A DNA stretch of 64,000 nucleotides, taken from contig JARGSG010000075.1 of the NCBI GenBank assembly GCA_030374805.1, forward strand, positions 248,001-312,000, in the 5' to 3' direction. Position 1 is the stretch's first letter, and each line of letters starts with the position of its first letter. A model generated the notes under the pieces. The model was not told where the DNA came from. It searched no databases and saw nothing but the letters and a program-made list of their open reading frames with translations. Positions 53,846 through 64,000 of the stretch are shown in pieces. The stretch comes from Gracilaria gracilis (lineage: Eukaryota; Rhodophyta; Florideophyceae; Gracilariales; Gracilariaceae). The translations under genes and the position numbers were made by a program.

Positions 53846-55405
53846 ATGACATCTCGTCGTAACAACAGTCGCTCGAAGGCTGGGTCTGCACCTGGCCCAA
53901 TTGCCGGGCCACCGAAATCATCCGAACTGGCTCGGAGCCTCCCGCCGTTACCAACGAATGTACTGAATGTCCCGGGTGGTAACGCTCAAGCACCGGCTTC
54001 CCGGGGTCCCCGTACCAACAATGGGGCCCCATTGGCTCAAAGACCGGCTAATTCCGCGCAAGCGGCTGAAGCCATGTCGTCGAGGTACGACGAGTATACT
54101 CTCCGTGAATTAGAGGCACAAGTGGGCGTGATGCAGAACTCTCACGTGGCTCTGATTCACGACATTACGAAACTCGGGCAACGGCTATACGAAGCCGATG
54201 TTCTGGATGTTTCGCAAGACGTCCGTGTCTCACGGTCTGATGTCAACCAGATCATGGAAGACCGAAAGGAATCGGCTGTCCTGTATGAGCAGGCAACTGA
54301 TCGTTTAAACCGCTTAGCGGCCCGTCTGGAAACGGTCGAGCACACCATCATCCACGATGCTGTGGCGCCCGGCGTGCCGGTTTCCGAAGGTTCTCGGAAG
54401 TCGCACCGCTCCAAGGACCGCCATGCGGGAAAGAGGAGAAAGGTTAAATTGGAACCTGATTCGTCTTCTTCTTCATCCTCTGAGTCTGATACCCGAGTCA
54501 GGAATTCGTCAACCGATTCTTCGGAAAGTGAGGACGAGCCCCCACGCTCTCGTGCTACCCGCTCTCGGGCCACCGAGGCCACGCAAGGCGTTGCCTGGAG
54601 CCGTTCGAAAGGACGAAAGCACCTTGGACCCAAGGAACTGAAGCCGACGAATCTATTGTATCGGAAGTTGTTGTCGTACCGATATTATTGGCTGGAAGAC
54701 TCCAGTGGAGAAAGGACCCCTCGCCGGACTGGACGAGTGAAAGACCACATTAAGCGGCTGGAGCTCACACTGAAGCCCAATAAGTTCTCTGGGCAGGATC
54801 CAATCCTGGTGTTGGACTTTCTCGTTCGATATGTTGGGGAAGCCGATGTACTTCGGATGTCTGAGGCGCAAGCCTACATCACACTGCCTTACGTTTTAAA
54901 AGGTATGGCCGAGGACCAGTACAACTCGGTCCGCGGATCGTCTCGTGCCTCCGAAGGAGGAGTGACCTGTTGGCCAGAGGATGTGCAGTACCTCCTGCGA
55001 TCCTATGCTACAAGAAACGCAATTCAAGATGCCATACTCGCATTGCGCGACAAGAAGCAAGGACCGGAAGAGACGGAGACCGTTTATTCTACACTGCTGA
55101 ATAAGGCCTTTCACCGTTGTGGAAACGTCTACTCCGCGGCCGAGCGATGTACCATGTTTGTGGATGGCTTGGTTCCCTCGATTAGGACTTTGGTTGCCCG
55201 CTATCGGGAGAACAAGCGCAAGATCTCCTACTTGGAGCAGGTTCAATTTGCCCAAGCTGAGGGTGATGCGGCCCGAGCACGTGCCGGCATTAAGTCTCGC
55301 ACACGCCGATTCTTCCATTTGGAAGAGAGAGATTCATCACTGCCTCAATCGAGAGGTTCAGCCCATGCCAATTACGACAAAGTGCACCTCGTGCAGAGTG
55401 ACTGA
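53846..55405 (+). pseudogene. Gypsy gag
   Basis: ATG at 53846 (MTSRRNNSRSKAGSAPGP). A disordered N-terminus is followed by a coiled-coil-like segment and a Ser/Glu-rich acidic stretch (EPDSSSSSSSESDTRVRN). Then comes a retrotransposon Gag capsid domain (LTLKPNKFSGQDPILVLDFL, YVLKGMAEDQYNSVRG, ETVYSTLLNKAFHRCGN). It stops at TGA 55403, but the same frame continues directly into the zinc knuckle of the next ORF. The TGA lies in GACTGATCG, one CpG C-to-T change from CGA, so it may be a nonsense mutation rather than a natural gag end. Readthrough is the alternative. Confidence 0.85.
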
Positions 55406-56592
55406 TCGTTGGCAACGTCGGACCTGCCATCTACGATGGGGCCGACTACCGAAGATTCGGATGCTGCTCTGTACGCCGGTAATCATGTTCCGGCATTGCC
55501 AGTGTCGCACTCTGGTGGATACAAAAACTCCCGTCCCGGTTGGAAGGATCCCTACCCCCCGAGACAGGAGAGAAGGCTGTCCAATGCGGATTCTCTTCGT
55601 CAGCTCATATGCCATATTTGTTACAAACATGTTCATATTGCCCCGAACTGTGTGTTACCATTCAGGGAGATGGCAAAAATTGTTCTCCATTATGAGTCGT
55701 TGACGCCCGCCGAACGGGAACGTGTTCCCGACAAATCGTACCTTCGTGCGAAGTCGAGCTCAACCGCGCCGGAGGTTGCAAAACCTCGCTCCCCGGTCAC
55801 GATCCTTACGAGGAAGATGGCCACGACAGACGTGGACTCGGAACATTCCGGTGTTCTCCGTCGCCCGTGGGTACCGTCACGCAATGTCCGCGCTCCGGAT
55901 AGAGTCCTGATCATGGCGAAACGAAACTACAAAGTTTTTGCCGACCTCGGGATATCCGACCATTATATGGTTCGGGCGTTATCCGTTCTCGACACGGGTG
56001 CTGGTCCAAACTTTATGGTTCAATCGCTTATTCCGCCGCAGTTGTGGTCTCAGATTCGGCTGGCCCCCCCGATCGAGATAGCGGATGCAAAAAATAGGCC
56101 CATTTCAGTCGTGGGAGTAATTGACCTGATTGTCAGGCTTGGCCGTTGCGTTGTCCGCCTGGAATTCCTGGTTTGCAAGCGTTTAGCTGCGCCGGCATAC
56201 TCGGATGTGATTTTTGCGACCGTTTTGTCGAAGCAATTCGACCACGGAAAAGAACCGTCGAGCTGGAGGACGGCACAACTGTGCCAATTGTTCGGCGACC
56301 TTTACGAAAGGATTCAAGAAGCAAGTTCCATTGCCGGTGGCCCAGCAGCCAGCGGAATCGCACCGCTCGTCGACGAAGCTCCGAGTGGCTCGGTCTATTT
56401 GCCTTCCCCCGGAATCCCAGACATGGGTCAAGGTCACGTCCGTGCAGCACTGCTTACAAACCGTTCAGCCATTGCCTCTTCTTTACCAAAGGCAGAACTT
56501 GGCCCCCGCGAATGGTATTGTACTTGTTGAGCCATAGAAGCCCTTCAGGGTATTGGTTGCTAATTTCAGCTCCTCCCAACAGAGGTTGGTAA
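55406..56592 (+). pseudogene. Gypsy zinc knuckle and aspartic protease
   Basis: Same frame as gag. CHICYKHVHIAPNC (near 55610) is a canonical CX2CX4HX4C knuckle. SVLDTGAGPNFMVQS (near 55990) is the protease active site. Near 56200 the frame changes: the natural continuation GCDFCDRFVEAIRPRKRTV then VELEDGTTVPIVRRP is one frame over. A further frame change near 56350 leads toward pol. The protease is therefore broken. Confidence 0.83.
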
Positions 56593-56619
56593 AGAACCAG
56601 GTCATTAGTTCCATGTTAC

Positions 56620-59600
56620 CACACCCGGTGGCTATTTTACCCACACAGGTCTCTACCGCAAAGGTTCTTGGAATCCTCGAAGCTGAGGAGAGAGAGGGGA
56701 AGTGCGCTGACGCAACCGTACCGAAGAATTCGTCGGAAGACGCTGCGCCAAACTCGTCGGGTAAAGAAGTTTCGAACTCGTCGAAAGAAGCAACGCCGAC
56801 ACTGTTGGACGGAAGGCCAGAATCACCTGGATCTGAGAAGAAGGACCTGTACAAGAGCTCGATTTCTGGACTTTAAGCATGTCCCAGAGTCTCAGCGTGA
56901 GAAGTTATGGGATATGCTACGTGAATTAACCCCCATGTGGGACGGTTTCCTTGGGAAAATTGGGATCACCGAACATCGGATGGATTTGATGCCGAACACT
57001 CGGCCAATCTCGCAACACCCTTACAGGGCAGGACCGACAGCTCGGGAAGAAGGAAAGACTCAAGTCGAGAAGATGCTCCGCGCCGGAGTCATTGAACCGG
57101 CCCAGTCGCCGTGGGCCTTACCCGTGGTACTCGCTCCCAAACCCGATGGGTCTTGGCGTTTTTGTATCGATGACCGCAAGCTTAACGCGGCTACCATCAA
57201 AGACGTGTATCCAATCCCGAGGATGGACGAATGTATCGATTCGCTAGAAAGCGCAAAGTTCACGACCCTCGAGGCGAACTGGGGATATTGGCAAGTCCCA
57301 GTAAGGGCAGAGGACCGTGATAAAACGGCGTTTTTATATCATCAAGGACTATACCGATTCAACCGGATGCCCTTTGGGCTCACGAGCGCCCCCACCACTT
57401 TCCAAAGAGCAGTGGATATTTTGCTTGCCCGTTTTAAGTGGAAGACGTGCCTGTTATACCTGGATGACATCATTGTGTTCTCCAGTAACCTGGACGAGCA
57501 CTTGAACCACGTTCGGGAAGTGATGCGAGTCCTACGAGAGGCAGGCATCACACTGAAGTTGAAGAAGTGCGAGTTCTTTACCGATACCGTGAAATATCTC
57601 GGCCACATAATCCGTCCGGGACGGCTATCGATTGACGCTGTACGTGTGCGGTCCCTCAAGGAGGCCAAACATCCACCGACTCAAACGGAACTCAGATCCT
57701 TCCTCGGCCTTTGCAATTTCTACCGTCATTTTATCCCGCACTTCGCGGATATAGCAGCCCCATTGAATGAACTATTGCGGAAGGGACAGCCAGTGAAACT
57801 GGAACCATTCGATGACCGTAAGGCAACGGCATTCTCATCGCTCATTGATGCAGTAACGTCGCCGCCAATTTTTTCCTTGCCGAAACTTGGATTGCCGTAT
57901 GCCATCGATACGAATGCCAGCAATTTCCAGATCGGCTGTGCTCTGTTTCAGATCACGGAGAGTGGCGAACGACTTCCAATTGGTTTTTGGTCTCGAAGCC
58001 TTAACGTTCATGAAAGGAATTACTCGGTACCCGGGAAAGAATGCTTGGCAGTAGTCTGGGCTCTCCAGATGCTGCGACGGTACCTCATGGGAGGACATTT
58101 TACTATCCATACCGACCATTCGGCCCTGCGATGGCTTCTCCCCATTGCGGGGCCTTCCGGCCGCTTGATGCGGTGGAGATTAAGATTTTCGGAATTCGAC
58201 TTCGACGTGCAGTACAAGAAGGGAATCCTGAACACTCAGGCTGATGCACTTTCCCGCTTGCCGACCGCGGCCGAAGCTGAGCCAGTCGATGATCTGGAAA
58301 TACCCTGTTTCCTCATGGAGGACGACGAGGACGAAGATTCGGAAGGTTGGGACGTCTATGACGCTCTCTTAGCCGTTTCAGATAGGGAGCCAGTGCCGGG
58401 ATCATTCGTGCTGATAACACCGGAAGAATGGATCCGGGAACAGTATACGGACCTGTTCTGCACTAGGGTTCCTGCCCGTCTGAACGGTGGAGCTCAGCTG
58501 CCCTTTGTCATGAACGACCAAGGATTCTTGGTTCGAACGGTTACTGACTGGCCACAGATTGTGGTACCTCACTCGCTTCAATCTCTAGTCTTGCATCTGT
58601 CGCATTACGCGAAGTCGTCGGCCCACCCTGGTGGAAGGAAGTTGTACTACACCCTCAGAAAGAACTTCTATTGGCCAGCTATGGCATTCGATGCGTATGC
58701 CACTGCTCGTGGATGTTCTGGGTGTGCAAAGAACCGCGTCAAGCTGCGGAAGTACTCCAAACAGTTGATACTCTTCCCCGCAAGGGCCCCACTTGAGTTC
58801 GTGGCAATTGACATACTCGGCGAGTTTATCCGGACACGCCAAGGTAATCGGTTTCTACTTGTCATAACCGACTGCTTTTCTAAGCTCGTGTGGACGGTTC
58901 CTCTAACCAAGGCCATTGCCAGTGCGGTCGCGCAAGCGTTTGTAACCCACTAGGTGTTTGTCTACAAACCGCCGATTGATTTACTATCGGATAATGGGTC
59001 GCAATTCGCTGCGAAATTCTTCCAGGACGTGTGTCGAATACTGGAAATCAATAACTGGTTTACTACGACCTACTATCCGCAAAGTAACGGCCAGGTGGAG
59101 CGCTTCAATCGCAATATGCTGAATCCGCTGCGAACTTTCGTCGCCGACCACCCGTCGGAATGGGATCTCTACACCAATGCGGTAACTTATGCCTACAATA
59201 CGCAGGTGTATCGCACTATCCAGATCTCTCCGTTCGAACTGGTCATATCGCGTGTTTCACTATCGGTGGCTGTCGAGCCCCAACCTACGCTGGATAAATT
59301 CCCTTCACCCCGTCTACACAAAGACGCCTGGAAACAATGGCTGAAACAAATGATTCCCGTAGTTGGGCGCAAATCGCTAAGGCACAAGCCGCCTACAAGC
59401 GGAAGTTCGACGCACGTGTGTGAAGGAAGGCCCCACACATCAGGGAAGGTGGCTATGTCTTTCTCCCGAAAGAATACTACAATCCGGAAAAAGGGAAACG
59501 CCACAAGCTTTCTCCGATCGCGGACGGTCCTTACAGGGTTATCTCTGTCACCGATACTACGGTTGTCCTTAACATCAAGGGTGAGCACGAACGCTTCTCG

Positions 59601-59660
59601 CGTGATCGCGTTACGCCAGCGCCATCGCCGGAACCTCCCGTACACAAAGCTCATCAGAGA
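56620..59660 (+). pseudogene. Gypsy pol: RT, RNase H, integrase
   Basis: Long open frame 56668-58953. RT has VLAPKPDGSWRFCIDDRKLN, TLEANWGYWQVPV (motif A, with Glu at 57271 where Asp is normally catalytic) and CLLYLDDIIVFS (YLDD at 57457-57468). RNase H has AIDTNASNFQIGCALFQ, KECLAVVWALQM, IHTDHSALRW and NTQADALSRL. The integrase zinc site is LSHYAKSSAHPGG...CSGCAKN. The core Asp in FVAIDILGEF, Asp in LLSDNGSQF and Glu in NGQVERFNR are all present. A TAG at 58951 sits inside the integrase core. Near 59370 the frame shifts, and a TGA lies near 59428 before the integrase C-terminal GPYRVISVTDTTVVLNIKG. Non-functional. Confidence 0.92.
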
Positions 59661-60285
59661 CCGACAACATCGGATACTACCCCACCCGGCCTGTCAATTC
59701 TACCGTACGCCGCGCGCGGTGTGGCCGGCTTTCCTACGGAAGCAGAACGTAGCCCCAAAGTTGGGCCAGACGCGTATGTGCACACACGCGTCATGCCCAC
59801 TACTGGGACTATCGCACCGGGCCCCGCCGCTCCCGCTGAGGAGGGGGAGGGAGACGCTCATTCTAGGTACGCTGCTGCTCCGCAGTCTACGCCGTTTCAA
59901 ACAGATAGTGCACCTGCGCGGGACGTCGCCGAGGACGGACTGAGTGAAGCCTTGCCGTCGCGGACGGGAAGCGCACGGACGTGTGACAGTAAGCGCCCCC
60001 TGACAGCCAAATGTCAGGGAATGAAGAGTTATCCTCTTCGTCGTCGCCGCGGCAAGCGGACTGCCTACGTAGAGATGTTACGCCCAGACGGGATGCGCAT
60101 CCAGAGACAACTTGCCACGACGTGGAAGATATCGCTGGCGCAGTACCATCGCCGACGGAGGACGCGCAGGCCTGGAACAGCAGCGGCGCTATTCAAAGCC
60201 CGACGTCGGGGAACACACACGGAGACGCACCGCCACTGCGGAAGGGAGACAAGACTAATGTTGCCCCGTCAGCGGAGAAGACCGA

Positions 60286-61542
60286 TCACTCGGAAGAGAC
60301 ATTGGTTGTGAGAGACCGTGCTGTGGCGGCAGACCCAATTTGGGGAAGGGCAATCGCGGCACGGACAGTCCACTCGGTGGCAAGGATGCTCCAAAGACCG
60401 CACGGCGAATTATTCATGTAGTACGACCCGAAGTATGTCAGGCATGGGGGGAGTTCTACATGGCACCCTCGAGGGACCTCGACCGCAGGCCAGAACGAAG
60501 GCAGCGGAACGTATCGCCCTTGACGGGAACGCACCGCGATTCGGTCAACCTCCGAGAATTGGTACGGCACCAAAATCCCGAAGCGGGATCGCCACTTCCT
60601 CTCGTGACGGAGCCCTTCGGAGAACTCGCGCCGCGAAGACTTGCGGAGGTACCGGGACTCGGCCCGAAGAATCGGAAGAGCCCACAGTATGAGATCCTGG
60701 TGGGGCTGGACGACATCCACACAGCGGTCAATCTCGTCGAAGGCAACAGCCAGTCGATCGTACTCAACCTCGCCGAACGTACGGTAGTAGGCCACGTCGA
60801 ACCCGTTATGGGACGGAACCGGATGCTCTTTCGGAGCCCGGAAATGTCGCGCATACCCAATGCGGGCAATCTCTCAGTGAGCGAACGCCTGGCTCTCGCT
60901 TTTCGTATACCAGAGACAATCTGGATGGACCGTGATACGGGAGAGCCAGTCCCATGAGCCGACGACGCTAACGGGAAGCCCTCCAGGGAGATAACCGTCA
61001 ACGGCGTGAAGGTTGATCAACGCTTCATTCTGAATGGCTTCGGCATTGAACCACGGGGCTTGTGCAAACAGGCCGCTATGGCGGTGAGGGTCGCGTACGC
61101 GGAGACTCCCAAAACTGAGCCATCGTCCCGTATTTGTCGGCACGCTGGCATTGAACCAATCCCACACGGGAGCTGGATCAGGAGTCGCTGCCGTCGCAAC
61201 GAACACCGCGCCAGAAGCGGAAGCCCCCGACGATTGGGACAAGGGCGCCGACCGGAACCGCGGTCCGGCAGCTGTCATTCGCGCAGTGTCACCCGTGGGA
61301 GCACCGGGGTTCCCGGAGGTGTTGTTGTTGGTAGGCATCGCTGTGTCAATGAGAGTCGAAGGTGCCAAGTATGGTACGAGTGCCAAGTTGTTGGAGTCCG
61401 AGTTGTCGGCAGGCTCATCGCCGGAGTCCGGATTATATAGGTCCATGATGGGTAGTGATAAGCCGAACGAGTCGGAAGTTTCAGCATGAGGAGAGGGAGA
61501 TGTAGAGCAATTGCCCTTGGCAGGGACTGAAGGGGATTCCAC
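60286..61542 (-). pseudogene. Antisense accessory ORF of the gypsy element
   Basis: Between integrase and the 3' LTR the minus strand carries two long ORFs, 61542-60874 and 60795-60286. An internal ATG at 61446 (MDLYNPDSGDEP) avoids starting inside the LTR. The first ORF has a Pro/Ser/Thr-rich start then PVWDWFNASVPTNTGRW and PWFNAEAIQNEALINLHAV. It is closed by one TGA at 60874. The second continues with AYYRTFGEVEYDRLAVAFDE and VELPPCLTYFGSYYMNN. Its C-terminal part resembles the pseudogene at 62352-63833 (IPPLLAYFGS versus LPPCLTYFGS, with similar spacing to a following LIWSIAL / LWSILAT). Antisense extra ORFs are known from some plant gypsy elements. Function unknown. Confidence 0.5.
61488..61500 (+). 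other. Gypsy polypurine tract
   Basis: GAGGAGAGGGAGA, 13 purines directly before the 3' LTR. Confidence 0.85.
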
Positions 61543-62350
61543 TCATATATTCGTTGTTATTTTCGGCTGAACTCCCTAGTATTATGAAGTCTATTTGCCT
61601 ATTTGGCCTGGATTAGGGATCAGCCTATGAAGGGTAGGATTAGCGTGACACCTGTTTGCCCGCGCCCGATTACCGGATGCGCCGTTGCAAGAGTGCCACG
61701 AAAGCACACGTGGGTAGTGTTGGCCGGCGTGCCGGGTACTTAGATATTTTAGTGATATTTGTCAGCCGTATATAAGTGGCGGCACTTGCCGCCACTGTAC
61801 GGGAAGTAAACTTCAACGAAGCCTTGGCTCTAGCTTCAGTTCCGCTTGCGCACGGTCTTCTGCCCCATTCCCGTGGAACACCGCCGCTTATCCGGACAAG
61901 GTATCCACCTCTGTCACTGAGAAGCACCGATCCGTCGTTACGGCCTTTTAGTTATCATTCTTTCGTACACTCTTTCTGTTTTTTCGTCTTACGGCTTCGT
62001 TACACTTCACCCTGTTGTACAGGTTTGCCCTTTTTGTCTCCCGATTATTCCCCGCTCTCATGAGTCTGTGCTCTGCAGTGCGGCTCGTTTTGCTACCTTC
62101 TATTTCGCCCCTTTTGCTACGGGATACGCCACACCCATTGAATTTCATCCTTTTGGCACCCCGATTGCCCCCCTCAACCTCCGTCTGTAAGTCAGGAAGA
62201 GGCCGCCCGGAGTTACGCCCGGCACGTGTCGGCCTCATCGGAGGGTTTTGCCACTGCTCTGCCCCAATAGAGAGCAAGGCTGAACACCTTGTGTGCGTAG
62301 CCGCTGGCGCGATTTGTGTTATTTCTTTCCGTTCCCGGCTTTGCCCCACA
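61501..62350 (+). repeat. Gypsy 3' LTR, 850 bases
   Basis: Begins TGTAGAGCAATTGCCC and ends GCTTTGCCCCACA, followed by TSD TGAAC. Confidence 0.95.
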
Positions 62351-62351
62351 T

Positions 62352-63833
62352 GAACCAGCATGGAGCCCCGAACGAATGGAGGTTTTGAGCATCACCTCTG
62401 GTGATTCACCCATTGCGGATAAAATTCCAATTCGGTTCACCCCTGCGGTTGAATTCCCGGCGTCTCAACCACTTCCTCTCGGTAATCATCAGGCCATGTC
62501 GGGTCCCGGTCCTTCGCGCGGTCGTAGAAGCGGTATTACCAAGTCTGGTTCGCGCGGTGCTGCGTTGTATCATACTTGAATCCAAACCAGGTTTCAGAGC
62601 TAACCGGTTCAATCTTCGTCGCATCAACCTCAAGGGATTCATGAGGGGATCCAGGACCCGTATGGTCCGGAGCCCGAGATTCCTCGTGGGATTTCCTACC
62701 ATGGTTTGAAAGCGTTCAACACGGCCGATTGGAACGTTTCATAACATGGCACCTTCGGGATCGATCCAAAAATGGTTTCGCAGGCGACGCTGTACTGCCG
62801 GGACTGGCCGGTGGCGCCTGAGAACACCTTGCTTCCCGCCGTCCTGTGACGTCCGACTCTCGATACCTACTTGGGCTTGTTTCGTCGGGATTGTGAGCGT
62901 CTCCGCCCAGTCCTGCAGACGCTACACCGTCGGGATAAAGAATCTCTACCTTGTCAGGGTCGGCTGGAGTGCTATGAAAGTCGCCAGTGGCACACACCAA
63001 AGAGGTATTTCATTCCCCCGCTTTATCCCAACGATCTGCCGTATGTTCGCATTGAATAGGAGCTCCATTATTACCGACGTCTGGTGGTGAAGATCTGTCA
63101 GTATGACTCCCTTTCACAGCAGTATCTTTCGGCTGCTCCACATTTGGTTTACTTCCCCAGGTCCTACAATACCATTCATTGGGCTAACCATCGTAGGTGG
63201 GGCGTGGATGCCGCCACCGAGGCTGGCATCCGCACCCGGTTCGGCTTCAAACGCGTCAGGCATAGGTTCCAAAATGTGGAGTTCTTCTCTCAACCTAATA
63301 AGCGAAGAACCTCTTGGTATATGGCTCGACCCAAGTGGTGGAATGCCTATGAGGTTCCGATGTCGCTTAGCGTCCCAATTCCACCGTTGTTGGCCTATTT
63401 CGGGAGCAACATCACCCGTAATCACGATCGGTATTACCTCATTTGGTCGATTGCCCTCGCGGAGTAAGCCGTGCTGGTGGCCGTTCTGGCTCTCCAGGCT
63501 GCCCGTGACTGTATTGACTGGGACTGACGTTCTCGCGAAGCCGAGATTTATCGTGAGGGTGTTCAGCCTCCTGATCGTATGTTCTTCATTCCCCCGAGGG
63601 TCATTCGCGACATTCGACAGTTCGGACTCGGAACCATTGTGGCAGGTACAGACTACTCCATTGAGCAACTGGAGTCATTGCGTACCCAAGTGGAGAGTTT
63701 GCCGTGGGGAGCCAAGTAGGGGTGGGAAGTTTTCGATCCCTTGTCCTGGACGTTTGTGTCCCGCCCGCAGCAACGCTACCCCGGGGCACCGACCAGGGAC
63801 CTCCAGGGAGTCCCGACCCATTCCCAACCGTAG
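62352..63833 (+). pseudogene. 3' part of the split pseudogene, related to the gypsy antisense ORF
   Basis: Continues the frame opened at 52671. One frame is kept for about 1480 bases although stops lie at 62577, 62601, near 62742, near 62850, 63057, 63465, near 63525, 63717 and 63831. Substitutions, not indels, have killed it. Recognisable stretches are MVSQATLYCRDWPVAPENTL, RYFIPPLYPNDLPYV, HWANHRRWGVDAATEAG and IPPLLAYFGSNITRNHDRYY. The last resembles the antisense ORF inside the gypsy element. The simplest reading is an older gypsy relative inserted in the opposite orientation, whose pol would lie beyond 64000 on the minus strand. Confidence 0.55.
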
Positions 63834-64000
63834 TGGAATCGCCAGCGGCTGCCCCTGTGGTCACTTCCTCCCGCTCCGGAGGGAAGCAACACGCCTGCCC
63901 ATCTGGTGTAAATCCTCTTCTCCCCAGTGCCACAAGGGTTGATGGGCTCCTCGGGGGTGTCATGGCAACGGCTTCGGTGCCTGTCCCCGCTCAGGTAGAC

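Larger units (their letters stand above)
52841..62355 (+). mobile_element. Ty3/gypsy element, 9505 bases, TSD TGAAC
   Basis: Two 850-base LTRs (52846-53695 and 61501-62350) start TGTAGAGC and end CCCCACA. They are flanked by TGAAC at 52841-52845 and 62351-62355. Hand alignment gives about 50 differences and no gaps, roughly 94% identity. Internal order is gag, protease, RT, RNase H, integrase (gypsy order), then an extra region with an antisense ORF before the 3' LTR. Confidence 0.97.

Noticed and set aside
55400-55412. Natural stop-codon readthrough between gypsy gag and protease
   Set aside because: Possible, but the TGA is one CpG transition from CGA and other retroelements here show the same kind of change, so mutation is preferred.
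1-64000. CRISPR arrays, rRNA or bacterial operons
   Set aside because: No regularly spaced short repeats, no rRNA-like sequence and no co-directional compact gene sets were seen.

Overview
This is a eukaryotic window dominated by mobile DNA. It has no bacterial operon structure. It carries Ty1/copia and Ty3/gypsy retrotransposons with clean LTRs and target-site duplications, a Harbinger-like transposase relic with a short spliceosomal-type intron, and a large KDZ/Plavaka-like DNA transposase relic. A few intact, apparently intronless cellular ORFs lie between them: a ketopantoate-reductase-like protein, a Sel1/TPR-repeat protein, a secreted glycine-rich repeat protein and a CK1-like pseudokinase. 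Compact single-exon host genes scattered between LTR elements suggest a protist or macroalgal genome. A multicellular red alga is my preferred guess, but an oomycete or a fungus is not excluded. This assignment is inference at low confidence.

Layout. 1-4822: decayed copia element (Copia-1, minus) with very short terminal repeats. 4823-9523: AT-rich DNA with a Harbinger-like transposase pseudogene and a divergent unknown ORF. 9524-25476: a block of decayed genes. It starts with a KDZ-type transposase (plus), followed by a convergent unknown gene. Next come a minus-strand DNA methyltransferase (DPPYN motif before the SAM-binding motif) and a SET-like domain that may be fused to it. A 1.7-kb array of long DNA hairpins follows, and then, divergently, a ParB-like protein and a 2OG-Fe(II) dioxygenase. 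25680-27603: an intact ketopantoate-reductase-like gene and a divergent unknown ORF. 28560-34980: Copia-2 (plus). 36783-38651: Sel1-repeat gene. 38652-45702: intergenic DNA with the glycine-rich protein, the pseudokinase and a perfect 27-bp-arm palindrome. 45703-52076: Copia-3 (minus). 52671-63833: an old pseudogene split by a 9.5-kb gypsy element (52846-62350), which itself carries an antisense accessory ORF.

How it fits together. The most interesting part is 9.5-25.5 kb. A KDZ-type transposase lies next to enzymes that look able to write (DNA MTase, SET) and oxidise (2OG-Fe dioxygenase) nucleic-acid or chromatin marks, plus a ParB-like DNA-binding/nuclease-fold protein, arranged around a hairpin-rich divergent intergenic region. 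KDZ elements of fungi are known to associate with TET/JBP-type 2OG oxygenases, so a self-modifying DNA transposon is a reasonable hypothesis. I could not find its ends, so it is unproven that these genes belong to one element. All are degraded by stops and frameshifts. The retroelements are also defective in coding sequence, although some have nearly identical LTRs.
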